From NCBI RefSeq assembly GCF_937616625.2, contig NC_065571.1:45617651-45681650 (forward strand): a stretch of DNA of 64,000 nucleotides, read 5' to 3'. Below are positions 1-11,042 of the stretch, piece after piece. Source of the DNA: Mercurialis annua. Lineage: Eukaryota > Streptophyta > Magnoliopsida > Malpighiales > Euphorbiaceae. A program made the position numbers and the translations under genes. Below the pieces are notes generated by a model. That model saw only the letters and a program-made list of their open reading frames with translations, was not told the DNA's origin and did no database searches. The stretch's first letter is position 1. Each line of letters starts with the position of its first letter.

Positions 1-743
1 TGTGTGTTACATCGGTTGGCTTCGCTATCGATGTCAGGTGAATAAGGTTGATCGGTTGGCTGTGCTATCGGTCCCTTAAGATTTATGTATGTTGTGGATA
101 TGGTTGATCGGTTGGCTGTGCTATCGGTCCCATAAGATTATGCATGTATGATGTGTTGATAAGTTTCGCCATCAATGTAGATGGACGAATTTAAGAAATG
201 TGGTTTAATTTAAAGGTCAACGTATATGGTTGACATTCTTTGATATTGAAGTCTTGATTGAAATATGTTATGTGTGAGCTCAGGCTTCAATTGTTTTAAA
301 GATGTTTTCAAAGGATTTCGAAAATACATAAAGTTATTTTAAATATAAAACGGTTTTTAACTTTATGAAATATTTATTTGTAACGGCATGAACTCACCAG
401 TATATCTGACCCACGTTGTGGAATTATTTTTCAGGAAAGCTGGTCCGATTTTGATGAAGGCTTCCGAACGTTTATTTCTCGGAAGTCTACTTTGATAAAA
501 GACTGTAAAGAAGGTTTTAAGTTCTAGTTGTCCGCAGTAGATTAGTATAGTCTTATTGTAATCAAATGTTTTAAAGCACATTTAAAACTCTGATGTTTTA
601 TCTCATCAGTTATTTAATAAATGTGTCATACGTCTCTTTTAAAGGCGAAAAATTTATAGTGTTTTTCAGGCTTGCTACGGGTTTCGGAGCAACCACTCCC
701 ATTCCCTAGCGCCGGTCTCGACTCGAGATTTCGGGTCGTGACA
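1..743 (+). repeat. 5' LTR, 3'-terminal part only
   Basis: It matches the last 743 bp of the 3' LTR at 6235-6977. It ends in GTGACA directly before the primer-binding site. It includes the last unit of the hairpin minisatellite (from position 1) and the superfamily block AACTCACCAGTATATCTGAC at 391-410. A 72-codon reverse-strand open frame at 363-581 recurs in the other LTR and is not considered a gene. Confidence 0.9.
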
Positions 744-746
744 AGG

Positions 747-758
747 TGGTATCAGAGC
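747..758 (+). promoter_or_regulatory. Primer-binding site, initiator-Met tRNA type
   Basis: TGGTATCAGAGC lies three bases after the LTR end at 743. This is the standard plant primer site complementary to the 3' end of initiator methionine tRNA. It fixes the LTR boundary and the + orientation of the element. Confidence 0.92.
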
Positions 759-1019
759 AGTTGGTCCAGTTACCTCTGCTAATATGGGAATTGAGTGCAG
801 TTGGTCAGAGATACCACTGCTAGTCTGTGTAGATGTTGTGTTACCTAGGAGCAATATACAATGTCACTAGGCTAAGTTAGGAATTACTGCGGATTATAGG
901 ATTTCCAGTCATGTCTTTTAAACGTTTTCATCGGTTTTTCAAATGTTTTTCAAAACGTCTTGTCCTATGTGTGGTGTCAGGATATGTGTTAGATATGTGT
1001 GTTAGCACAATATATGTTT

Positions 1020-1410
1020 GTGGTTACTCGAGTAAGCATTACGCTTTCGAGTATATAGTCTGCGAGGAGTTGTATACTCTCGAGACTCATATTATCTATG
1101 AAATGTGTGTTTATTATGAGTATGATTGATTGATTGATGTGGTATGTTTATAGCGTAATCACTGAAAGGAGTGATATGCTTTCGAATGTGATAAAGTCTG
1201 CGTAGAGAGATATACTCACGAGACTTGCGTTATGTGCTTTAGCCGAGAATTCCTAAATGAGTTGATTATCATTAGGATATGGCTTATATGTATGATATAT
1301 GATGACATGTGAATTGTGAATTGTTTACTTGAGTAATTATATGTTTTGAGTGTTGCTTAGTCTATGTAGAGTAGTACACTCTCGAGGCTTATGGTATGTG
1401 TTATGATGGA
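1020..1410 (+). repeat. Three diverged leader repeats, about 140-165 bp apart
   Basis: A module containing AGTCTGCG..AGAG..TATACTCTCGAGACT begins at about 1057, 1195 and 1359, each preceded by a CTTTCGAG/TTTTGAG-like stretch. The three copies are diverged but clearly related. They lie in the untranslated leader between the primer site and gag. Their role is unknown. Confidence 0.6.
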
Positions 1411-1710
1411 GTAGATCATAAACGAATTGGGTTTTCTTTGAACCTATTTTTTTATGTATAGGTGATGGCTATGATTTGATTATGTGCATGTTATGTGATT
1501 GATTGTTATGTGCATGCAATGGAATAGTGTGTACGAAACGTATAGAACACGTGAATTATAGCCATATATGACATAGACGAATGAAATTTTTATTAGAGCT
1601 TAATTCGTAAAGTAAGAACGAGACGCGACTACGTATGCGATAAAGACTTTGCGAACATGATACGTATATCATGATATTAAGAACACGTTTAGATTTCTTT
1701 GTGTTTTAGA

Positions 1711-2636
1711 ATGGCCGAGCAAAGAAATACGCGAGCGCGTGCAGGCGCACGGTGACTAAACGAGACTTTAGGAAAAGCCTTAGATAATAAACGTGAACTA
1801 GTTCAACCGGCGAATAGAGCCGTGGAGAAGGTAGAGGTCGAGAAGGACCTGGAGTATATGAAGTTGGGAATGCGCAGGCACCGGGAATGCCGCAACAACA
1901 AAATTTTGATATAAATCATTTGGTAACAAAAGTTACTGATTTTTGGAGTTGTGTGTTAATAATGGGGCAGTGGATGCAACACCAGCATCAACGAGAAGAG
2001 ATAAATGTTGATAGAGATATGGTGTTAGCATACGTAAAACTGAGCCCAAAATATTTTGATGGATCAAGTGATGCGTTAGACTTTTTGGAAGAAGTCGAGC
2101 AAGCTGCTCGTAGACTTCAAGCTAACGAAAGACAGACAATGTTGTTAATAGAGATGTCGATGAAAGGTCCAACTAAGGATTAGTTTCGACAAGTAATTGG
2201 ACCAATAATGGGTCATATAACATGGGCAGAGTTTGTGACCCGATATAAGGATTTCTTCTTACAGTTTGCGGTAATGGAAGGTAATCGAGACAAATTGTTA
2301 TCGTTAACTCGAGATAACAGATCTGTACAAGAATATGTTACCGAGTTTAATCGATTGAGCAGATTTGCTCCAGACTTGATAACAGATCGAGTCGGAGTAA
2401 ACCCCATGTTTGTGAAGGGATTATGACCTCAGTTTATAGGACTGTTGAGTCAGAGAGACAGGAATTTTGTGCAAGTTGTCGACGGTGTAAGACAACTGGA
2501 AAGCACATTAATCCAATTTGGTAAAATTCCTGACCCCTCACAATTGAACAAAGTTAGAGATGAATGTTTTGGTTATGGAAACCAAACTTCAAGGCAAATA
2601 AGAGAAGTGACGATAAAAATCTTTTGGAATAAATGA
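1711..2636 (+). pseudogene. Degenerate gag (retrotransposon gag domain)
   Basis: An ATG at 1711 opens a frame that stops after 14 codons. A frameshift and in-frame stops near 2181, 2424 and 2634 divide the remainder. The pieces at 1887-2183 (KYFDGSSDALDFLEEVEQ) and 2208-2426 (SVQEYVTEFNRLSRFAPDL) match the core of the plant Ty3/gypsy gag domain: the substrate-loop start, the helical WAEF..YKDFF region and the VQEYxxxFxxL signature. No zinc knuckle (CxxCxxxHxxxxC) follows. Because gag is broken in a young insertion, the defect predates this copy, which implies mobilisation in trans. Confidence 0.8.
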
Positions 2637-3205
2637 TTTCGCAGAGTCCTATGTCTATAGAAACTTACGATGGCGCCATTTTTATAAAAACGAATGTGTT
2701 TAATGAAAAAGAAATGTTTTATGAATACATGATTGTGCCCGGAGACGATTTATGCCGGCATTGCATTGGCACGAATAGAATTGCATCACTACATTCATAT
2801 TATGTTCACTATTAGGACATGCATCATGTACATTATGTATGTTGAAAAAAAAAAGAGTAATGTCATTGCAACTCTTGGTGATGAGAGAAGTCATCACACC
2901 GGTGCACAATTATGGTATGATTTTATCAGTGGAAAAACAAAGTGATTTTTAAACAGATAAGTTTCTAACGTAAGTACGCTGAGACATTGGCTCTGCAATG
3001 TAAAGAAAGGAATAGGACAAGGAAAATATACCTTGTAAGGCCTAAATAAGGAGATATGTTTATAGAGTAATGAACAACATGGTATGAAACATTCTGAGAC
3101 TTAAATGGAAAAGTCTTCAAAGAAGTATTGATGATGTGGAAAAGAAAATGTTGGAGTATAAGTGATATTATAATTCGAGGACGAATTATTTTAAGGAGGG
3201 ATGAA
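2637..3205 (+). other. Non-coding remainder of the interior, ending in polypurine tract
   Basis: No pol domain is readable. Around 2860-2920 the text (CAACTCTTGGTGATGAGAG..) resembles 53177-53225 in the young element at 47.7-57.8 kb. This links the two interiors. Near 3175-3187 the CGAGGACGAAT string is typical of the end of pol and start of the 3' region in plant Ty3/gypsy elements. It is followed by the purine run AAGGAGGGATGAA up to 3205. Confidence 0.65.
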
Positions 3206-6200
3206 TGTAATACCCCGTAGAATTTTTAGCTTTTATTTTCGTGTGTGTCCGATTTTAATTAATTAGGACCTCGAAAATAGTGAATAAATTCACGTGATGA
3301 ATTTATAAGGGTGAAAATGTGATTTGCTATGTGTTTGCCTTAAATGTGATTTTTGGCAATTTTACGTGTTAAAAGTGAATTTTGCGATTTTTCACTAAAA
3401 ACCGTAAAAATAATTATTTTAAATATTTTTAAAGGCCCAAAAATATTTTAACTCAGCCCATATGATATGATTTAATGTTTTTGAATATTTGGTAAAGTTG
3501 AAATTATTTTGCCCCTAGAGTTCGAATTATTTACAAGAATGCCATAATGGCAAACTTGTAAATAATTGAAACATGATTTAATATCTAGATATTTTCTCTA
3601 CTTAAACTTGGTGCCCAAGTTAATCCATCATCTTCTTCATTTTGTGGGTGCCGAATACTCCATAGCTCCCAACACAAAACCTTATACTTTTATTTTCTCT
3701 CAAAACTTTCTTCACGAAAATTGTCGGGAATATTGCGTAGATCGTGTATGTGTGTTTGCATGTTCGTTTGAGGTATAATTTCAAGCTCAAAACCTTACTT
3801 TTAGTTGCTGATGTTGGTTAAGTGTTAGAAACATGCATAGGATGGTTTATATGTGATGTTTGATGGTTGATTAACTAGTTTTAGTAATTGTTTATATGGG
3901 TTTCGGTTTTTAAATAATTTTTCCGTGAAAATTAAATTATTTATTTAAATTTCTGGGCTGATCTATATGTTGAGATTTATATATGCTTTAAAGTGTAATT
4001 TTTGTGGATTAAAAATGTTAATTAATTCGGGTGTTAATTTAAAGGTTTGAAATTCGATTTTTAATTGTTTTAAAGCTTAAAAATAGCTTAAAAATGGTAA
4101 ATAAAGGGATTTTTAATTTCTGGAAATAATTTTATTTATGGATGAGTTATATTTGTGGTTGATGTTAATTAAATGGTTGATGGTGAATTTTTAGCGGTTT
4201 AATAATCGGGTTTAATTTTTAATAACTCTATTCGGCTAAAATTTGTGGAAAAAGGGTAAAACTGTCATTTTAAATTCTGGGCAGAAACTATTTATGAAAA
4301 AAATTTATGAAATATGTTTGATAATTATTTGTGGAGTTTAAATGATTTTTGTGTAGTGTTTTGGTGGTTTAATAATCGGTTTTGATTATTAATTGTTTAA
4401 TCGGTTTTAAATTATTAAAACCATGAAAAAAATAATTTATTGTGATTTAGGGGCTGCTGTTTTTAAAATATTAAATTAAAATATGTATTGGTTGATTTTT
4501 GGGTGATTAAAATTGTGTAAAAATAATTTTTGAACGTTTTAACGGTTTTTAAAGCTCATCGGAGTTTGACCGGAATCCGGTGACCGGAATTTGGTGACCG
4601 GAGTGATCAAATCATAGTTGGGATTCTGAGTTTGAGATTCGATGATTTATTAAATTTGGTTGGATTTGGACTTGATTGTCAAAATTTAAAGTTTAGGGGT
4701 TAAAATGTAATTTTTGTAAAAATAAAGGACCAACCTGTAATTTAACCATATTTCCAGATTATTGATGTATATAATCTGATGTGAAATGATTTTGAGAATT
4801 GTAAAGAATTTTGATGATTTTTGAAAGAATTGGATATGTTTGCCGAAAACTAGAGTTTTTGGGTTAAATTGTACTTTTTCCAAAATTAAGGGGTTACACG
4901 GTATGATAGCCAAAGATTCCAGATTTTGTAAGTTAATAATCTGAGATAAAATGATTTTGTTGATTTTGAAATTTATCGATTTACGAAAGGACCTAAATGG
5001 TCAATTTTGAAAAGTTTGAATGAATAAAAATATGGACTTATTAAATAAGAAATAATTTGAAGACTAGAATTAATTAATTAAATTTAATTAAGATGGTATA
5101 GAGTTAATTCTAGAGTTAGGATTTTATTAATTAAGAGAATTAATATTTTGATCCTAACTAGATTCGACAAGTTGTCGAGCTACCGAGTCGGAGGACCAAG
5201 GGAATTAACGGAGTTGTTTAAAGGAGCATTGACGGAGTAATACCGTAGTTAAACGGTTTCTGTGAGTACATGTTTTTACATTTCGGTATTCGTAAAGTCT
5301 CCTATTTTAATATACTGTGTGATATATGTGTTGCGGTGTTATATGTTTACATGCCTTGTATGAATGTATGTTTTATGCATATACTATATGTATATATTAT
5401 TTTGATATACAAAGGTACACACATAGTTTTTAAAATTGTTATGCAATTGCTTATGCTTGAATGTGTGTTACATCGGTTGGCTGTGCTATCGATGTCAGGA
5501 TTGTGTGTGTGTGTGTTACATCGGTTGGCTTCGCTATCGATGTCAGGATTGTGTGTGTGTGTTACATCGGTTGGCTTCGCTATCGATGTCAGTTTATGTG
5601 TGTGTGTGTTACATCGGTTGGCTTCGCTATCGATGTCAGGTGAATATGGTTGATCGGTTGGCTGTGCTATCGGTCCCATAATATTTTGTGTGTGTGTGTT
5701 ACATCGGTTGGCTTCGCTATCGATGTCAGGAATGTGTGTGTGTTACATCGGTTGGCTTCGCTATCGATGTCAGGAATGTGTGTGTGTGTTACATCGGTTG
5801 GCTTCGCTATCGATGTCAGTTTATGTGTGTGTGTTACATCGGTTGGCTTCGCTATCGATGTCAGTTTATGTGTGTGTGTTACATCGGTTGGCTTCGCTAT
5901 CGATGTCAGGAATGTGTGTGTGTGTTACATCGGTTGGCTTCGCTATCGATGTCAGGTGAATATGGTTGATCGGTTGGCTGTGCTATCGGTCCCATAATAT
6001 TTTGTGTGTGTGTGTTACATCGGTTGGCTTCGCTATCGATGTCAGGAATGTGTGTGTGTTACATCGGTTGGCTTCGCTATTGATGTCAGGAATGTGTGTG
6101 TGTGTTACATCGGTTGGCTTCGCTATCGATGTCAGTTTATGTGTGTGTGTTACATCGGTTGGCTTCGCTATCGATGTCAGTTTATGTGTGTGTGTTACAT

Positions 6201-6977
6201 CGGTTGGCTTCGCTATCGATGTCAGGAATGTGTGTGTGTGTTACATCGGTTGGCTTCGCTATCGATGTCAGGTGAATAAGGTTGATCGGTTGGCTGTGCT
6301 ATCGGTCCCTTAAGATTTATGTATGTTGTGGATATGGTTGATCGGTTGGCTGTGCTATCGGTCCCATAAGATTATGCATGTATGATGTGTTGATAAGTTT
6401 CGCCATCAATGTAGATGGACGAATTTAAGAAATGTGGTTTAATTTAAAGGTCAACGTATATGGTTGACATTCTTTGATATTGAAGTCTTGATTGAAATAT
6501 GTTATGTGTGAGCTCAGGCTTCAATTGTTTTAAAGATGTTTTCAAAGGATTTCGAAAATACATAAAGTTATTTTAAATATAAAACGGTTTTTAACTTTAT
6601 GAAATATTTATTTGTAACGGCATGAACTCACCAGTATATCTGACCCACGTTGTGGAATTATTTTTCAGGAAAGCTGGTCCGATTTTGATGAAGGCTTCCG
6701 AACGTTTATTTCTCGGAAGTCTACTTTGATAAAAGACTGTAAAGAAGGTTTTAAGTTCTAGTTGTCCGCAGTAGATTAGTATAGTCTTATTGTAATCAAA
6801 TGTTTTAAAGCACATTTAAAACTCTGATGTTTTATCTCATCAGTTATTTAATAAATGTGTCATACGTCTCTTTTAAAGGCGAAAAATTTATAGTGTTTTT
6901 CAGGCTTGCTACGGGTTTCGGAGCAACCACTCCCATTCCCTAGCGCCGGTCTCGACTCGAGATTTCGGGTCGTGACA
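3206..6977 (+). repeat. 3' LTR, 3772 bp
   Basis: It begins TGTAATACCCCG and ends GGGTCGTGACA, with the usual TG..CA termini. It contains, in order, AT-rich non-coding sequence, an internal near-duplication (two versions of a block with ATTTCCAGATT..TTAATAATCTGA near 4750 and 4910), the minisatellite at 5461-6280, the AACTCACCAGTATATC block at 6625-6644 followed by a TTTTTCAG acceptor-like string, and the GCGCCGGTCTCGACTCGAG terminus. The open frames over the minisatellite are by-products of the repeat. Confidence 0.9.
5461..6280 (+). repeat. Hairpin minisatellite in LTR, about 16 units
   Basis: Units of about 40-47 bp consist of a variable (TG)n run followed by TTACATCGGTTGGCTTCGC and TATCGATGTCAG. 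Each unit holds a perfect 6-bp inverted repeat, ACATCG..CGATGT, around a 14-nt loop. A shorter variant (GATCGGTTGGCTGTGCTATC) punctuates the array. A block of about 316 bp (near 5648-5963) is duplicated as 5964-6279, giving a higher-order repeat with one visible base change (TATCGATG to TATTGATG near 6080). Confidence 0.92.
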
Positions 6978-6981
6978 GTTT

Positions 6982-7085
6982 GTTCTCCGGGTGGATGTTT
7001 AGTATATGTTTTGTAACGCTTATTCCTCGAGGAATATATAATTAGCGTTACAACGCATATACTAAATATCGCACTAAAGGAGAAC
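6982..7085. repeat. 104-bp interrupted palindrome at the left side of the CACTA element
   Basis: Nested complementary segments are GTTCTCC (6982-6988) with GGAGAAC (7079-7085), TTTAGTATATG (6998-7008) with CATATACTAAA (7056-7066), TGTAACGCT (7012-7020) with AGCGTTACA (7044-7052), and the self-complementary centre TATTCCTCGAGGAATA (7021-7036). The structure sits four bases inside the junction with the LTR and about 170 bp ahead of the transposase start codon. Confidence 0.85.
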
Positions 7086-7256
7086 GACGCCGGAAGGCTG
7101 CCGAATATTTTTCTCCGTTGCTAGGCATATATCGTGGCCGAGTTACGGGGCGCCTGTTTTGCGAATGGGATAGGGCCCTACCTTTTCAGCAGTCAATTAC
7201 ATTGACTTTGCTTATCTCGAGTGAAAACCCCACCTCTAATTATCCGCGCTACAGAA

Positions 7257-10200
7257 ATGGAGACAGACCGCAGTTGGATGTACAGGAGCCACACAAACGG
7301 GCTGCTAACCACAGGGTATAAGGAGCATGTGAAGGAGTTTGTCCGGTTTGCATTACGGCATCCGGCTTGTATGAGTGGGGTACAGATAAAATGCCCCTGC
7401 CCTAAGAGAGGTTGTCGAAATACAAGCTATCGGGATGTCGATGAGGTGGAATTCCATCTATTGAAGAATGGGTTCGTGAAAGGTTACCAAGTATGGGTTT
7501 TTCATGGCGAAGGGAGCGTTTTGAACCCCCCTCCCCTTTCACAGTTACCAGAGCAGGATGTTGAGTTCGACTATGAAGATGAGGGGCCAGGTGAGTTCAG
7601 TTCCGCTCAAAGAATGATTCTTGATGCGGCCGGTCCAGAAATAACGTTTCCTGAAGATGAGCTCCCGAATGCTGAAGCTCAAAAATTTTATGATATGATG
7701 CGTGCGGCTGAAGAAGACATATGGCCTGGGAATAGCAGACATTCTCCATTTTCTGCATCTGCTAAAGTGATGGAGATCAAGTGTCGACATAAGGGTTCGG
7801 TAGCTTTAGTTGACGACGTATGCGGATTGATACAGGAGCTGCTCCCGGAGGACAACAAGATGCCAACGAATTTTGCTAAGATTAAGAAGCTGGTCAAAGG
7901 TTTGGGGTTGCCGGTTGAGGTTATTGATTGTTGTTTCTATAACTGTATGATTTATTGGGGGGAGGACGCAGATCTAACGCACTGCAAAGTTTGTAATTAT
8001 GCGCGGTGGAAACCTGTGACCCAAGGAAAATCCACAAAAAGAAAGGCTAACGTGCCATATAGTAAAATGTTCTATTTTCCAATAACTCCGAGGCTACAGA
8101 GGTTGTACGCTTCGAAAGCCACTGCTCGGCATATGACCTGGCACGCAGACCACGAGATGGAGGGTGATAAGATGTGCCACCCGTCCGACTCTCCGGCTTG
8201 GAAACGTTTTAGTGAACTGCATTCTGAGTTTGCCGATGAAGGGAGAAATATCAGATTAGGCTTATGCTCCGATGGGTTTCAGCCATTTACCAATTTTGGG
8301 CAGCAGTATTCCTCGTGGCCGGTCATTTTGACGCCGTACAATCTCCCCCCAGGCATGTGCATGAAGGATGAGTTTATGTTTTTAACGGTTTTGGTACCGG
8401 GGCCTAGAAACCCGAAACACCTAATGGATATCTTCCTACAGCCGCTGATTGCAGAGTTGAACCAACTGTGGGAATGTGGAGTCCAGACATATGACGTTCA
8501 TAAGCGTCAGAATTTTCAACTAAAAGCGGCTCTTATGTGGACAATAAATGACTTTCCCGCTTATTCTATGTTGTCTGGTTGGAGCACTGCTGGTAGAAAA
8601 GCATGCCCGTACTGCATGGAAAACACTGATGCATTCACACTGGATAAAAGCGGTAAACAATCGTGGTTTGATTGCCATCGCAAGTTTTTGCCTCCGTATC
8701 ACCAATTCCGTCGAAATGTTACTGATTTCCGTAAGGGGAAACGAGAGGTCGGCAAAAGGTTTGCAGGGGTGAGAACTGGAGATGAACTGTTAGCAGAGAT
8801 TGATCGACTGGGGTTTAAGAAGGCATTTGAGCCTGGTGCAAAAGTTACTAATGCATTACTGTCAAAAGATCATGGGTGGAATAAAAAAAGTATCTTTTGG
8901 GATTTGCCTTATTGGAGAACGAATGTAATACGTCACAATCTCGATGTCATGCACATTGAGAAAAATGTCTTCGATAACATTTTTAATACCGTTCTCAATA
9001 TCCCCGGGAAAACAAAAGACCATGCAAAATCTCGTGAAGAGTTGAACGACATCTGTGATCGGCCAGGGTTAGCTAAAGATCCGGCAACTGGGCGATTTCC
9101 AAAGGCAATGTATGCTTTGGATAGGGATTCAAAACGAGTTTTGCTTGAGTGGATTCAGAAAATAAAGTTTCCAGACGGGTACGCGTCAAACTTGTCTAGA
9201 TGTGTTGATCTAAAGGGGTTGAAAATGCATGGAATGAAAAGTCATGACTGCCATGTTTTTATGCAACGACTTCTGCCAATCGCCCTTCGGGAGCTATTTC
9301 CGAAAAACGTGTGGGAGCCTCTAACAGAGTTAAGTATCTTCTTCAGGGAGTTAACTTCCACGTCACTGTCACAGGAAGATCTAAACCGTATGGAAACTGA
9401 GATCCCAAAAATCCTGTGTAAGTTGGAACGTATATTTCCACCCAGCTTTTTTGACTCTATGGAGCATCTCCCCGTGCATCTTCCGTATGAAGCTATGATG
9501 GCAGGACCGGTTCAGTATCGCTGGATGTATCCATTTGAAAGGTAATCAATTAGTCATGGTTTTTTCTCGAATCCATCTGTTCAATAAATATATGATTATA
9601 GAAAATGCTTACGAATATTAATATCCGGTTACAGATATTTGAGGAAATTGAAAAAAAAGGTCACTAATAAAGGCAGGGTGGAAGGGAGCATTAGTAGTGG
9701 ATATCTGCAAGAAGAAATCGCTAAATTTGCATCCTATTATTTTGCCGAAGGTGATCCGATGTTACCCGTGCGTTTGGGAAGAAATGAAACTTGCGATATG
9801 GATATCGATGACGATGCCGACAGACTGGGAATTTTTAAACCTAAGGGAAAGCCGTTGCGTGGTAGCGGTAGGAGATATCTTGAAGACGATGAGATCATCG
9901 CTGCTCGGACCTATGTTCTTCTGAATTGTTCCGAAATCGAAGAGCATCGAAAGTAAGCATTTAAATATAGTGTAATATTTCACATATTTGCTAGAATTTG
10001 ATGTAGTTTGGGCCTCTACCATTTAAAGGGTTTTTGTAGCCGGGTTGCGCGAAAGGAACAGTGGCATAAGTGAAACAGAAATTGAAAGAGTGCTAGAAAG
10101 TGATTTCGCCTCTTGGTTCGAACAATATGTACGTATCTTATAACAATGGACTTTCATTTTTATAATAAGGTTTATAAATTTTACAAATTTCTAACTCCCC

Positions 10201-10888
10201 ACAGGTGAAAGATCCAACTGTCTGTACAAATCTGTTTATTCTGAGTCTCGCAAAGGGACCGTGTAGAAAGGTCACCACATATAAGGGATACTATGTAAAC
10301 GGCTTCAAATTTCTTACTCAGGAATATGGGCAGGATCAACTTACAATGAATAGCGGTGTCTGCGTAAGGGGAACAGAATATGTTGAGGGTGAAAATGACT
10401 TTTATGGAGTGTTAACGGACATAATTGAGTTAGAGTATCCAGCTCTACCAATGAAGCAGACCGTCATTTTTAAATGCGAATGGTTCGACCCTACGGATAC
10501 AGGCACAGACACTACCAATCGATACAACTTGGTAGATGTTAATCACAGACGCAGGTATAATAAATACGAGCCGTTCATCTTGGCAGAACAGGCTGACCAA
10601 GTTCATTACCTTCCATATCCAAGCAGAAGACGGGACAAAGTAAATTGGTGGGCAGTTTGCAAAATTAAGGCACGATCAGAACTTGACATGCCCGATGCGA
10701 TTATCCCGGCCTTTCAAGACGACATTGAAGAAAATCCCCTTATAGTTGAAACGGACGACAATCCCACAAATTTAGTTGACCTGAATGACGTGGCAGACGA
10801 AGATGCGTTGCAAATCCCTCCTGTTGAAGATGAAGAAGAAGAATATCCGTCATCCTCACCAGACGAAGATGAAGAACAACTCGACTGA
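7257..10888 (+). CDS. CACTA transposase, TNP2 type, intact
   Basis: This is the catalytic transposase of the CACTA element. Exons 7257-9541, 9635-9952, 10029-10128 and 10205-10888 with GT/AG introns join in frame to 1128 codons plus stop. I chose the ATG at 7257 (METDRSWMY) because that is where the family's N-terminal transposase-associated domain begins; an in-frame ATG at 7221 is less likely. In order: the associated domain with CPCPKRGC (residues about 1-80); the TNP2 catalytic region with DGFQPF (D339), NDFPAYSMLSGW (D432) and LDVMHIEKNVFDN (E568), which I infer to be the DDE residues; a DUF4218-like segment (about 690-790); and a DUF4216-like segment in exon 4 (about 930-1010, YYVNGFKF..) before an acidic tail. 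Exon 3 depends on an acceptor at 10028. A nearer-looking TAG at 10039 would shift the frame. Confidence 0.92.
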
Positions 10889-11042
10889 CGTTTTGGATAT
10901 TTTTTGCAGTTTTAGTTGTATTCATTTATTATTGTACTAATAACAATTTATTTTTTTATAATGTATTTTTCTATAATGTTTTGTTATAATGTATTTTTTA
11001 ACAATGTATTAAATTGTTATATATGGAACGAAATGTATTTTA

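Larger units (their letters stand above)
1..6977 (+). mobile_element. Ty3/gypsy-type LTR retrotransposon, gag-only derivative, left LTR cut by window edge
   Basis: Positions 1-743 repeat 6235-6977 at a constant offset of 6234, and I saw no differences between them, so these are the two LTRs of one recently inserted element. The interior (744-3205) starts with a primer-binding site of initiator-Met tRNA type and ends in a purine tract just before the TG that opens the 3' LTR at 3206. Only a broken gag is present. No protease, reverse transcriptase, RNase H or integrase could be read, so the element must depend on enzymes supplied in trans. The 3' LTR is 3772 bp, longer than the whole interior. 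The target duplication cannot be checked because the left end is outside the window. Confidence 0.88.

Noticed and set aside
363..581. 72-codon reverse frame, repeated at 6597-6815 and, diverged, at 31519-31722
   Set aside because: It recurs only because it lies in LTR copies, and it overlaps the conserved non-coding block. No protein motif is present.
5461..6280. CRISPR-like array of regular repeats
   Set aside because: There are no unique spacers. The variable part is only a TG run, the context is a plant LTR and no cas genes are present.
10040..10128. Acceptor TTTTTGTAG at 10039 for transposase exon 3
   Set aside because: It shifts out of the frame that reads GLRERNSGISETEIERVLES. The acceptor at 10028 keeps frame with exon 2.
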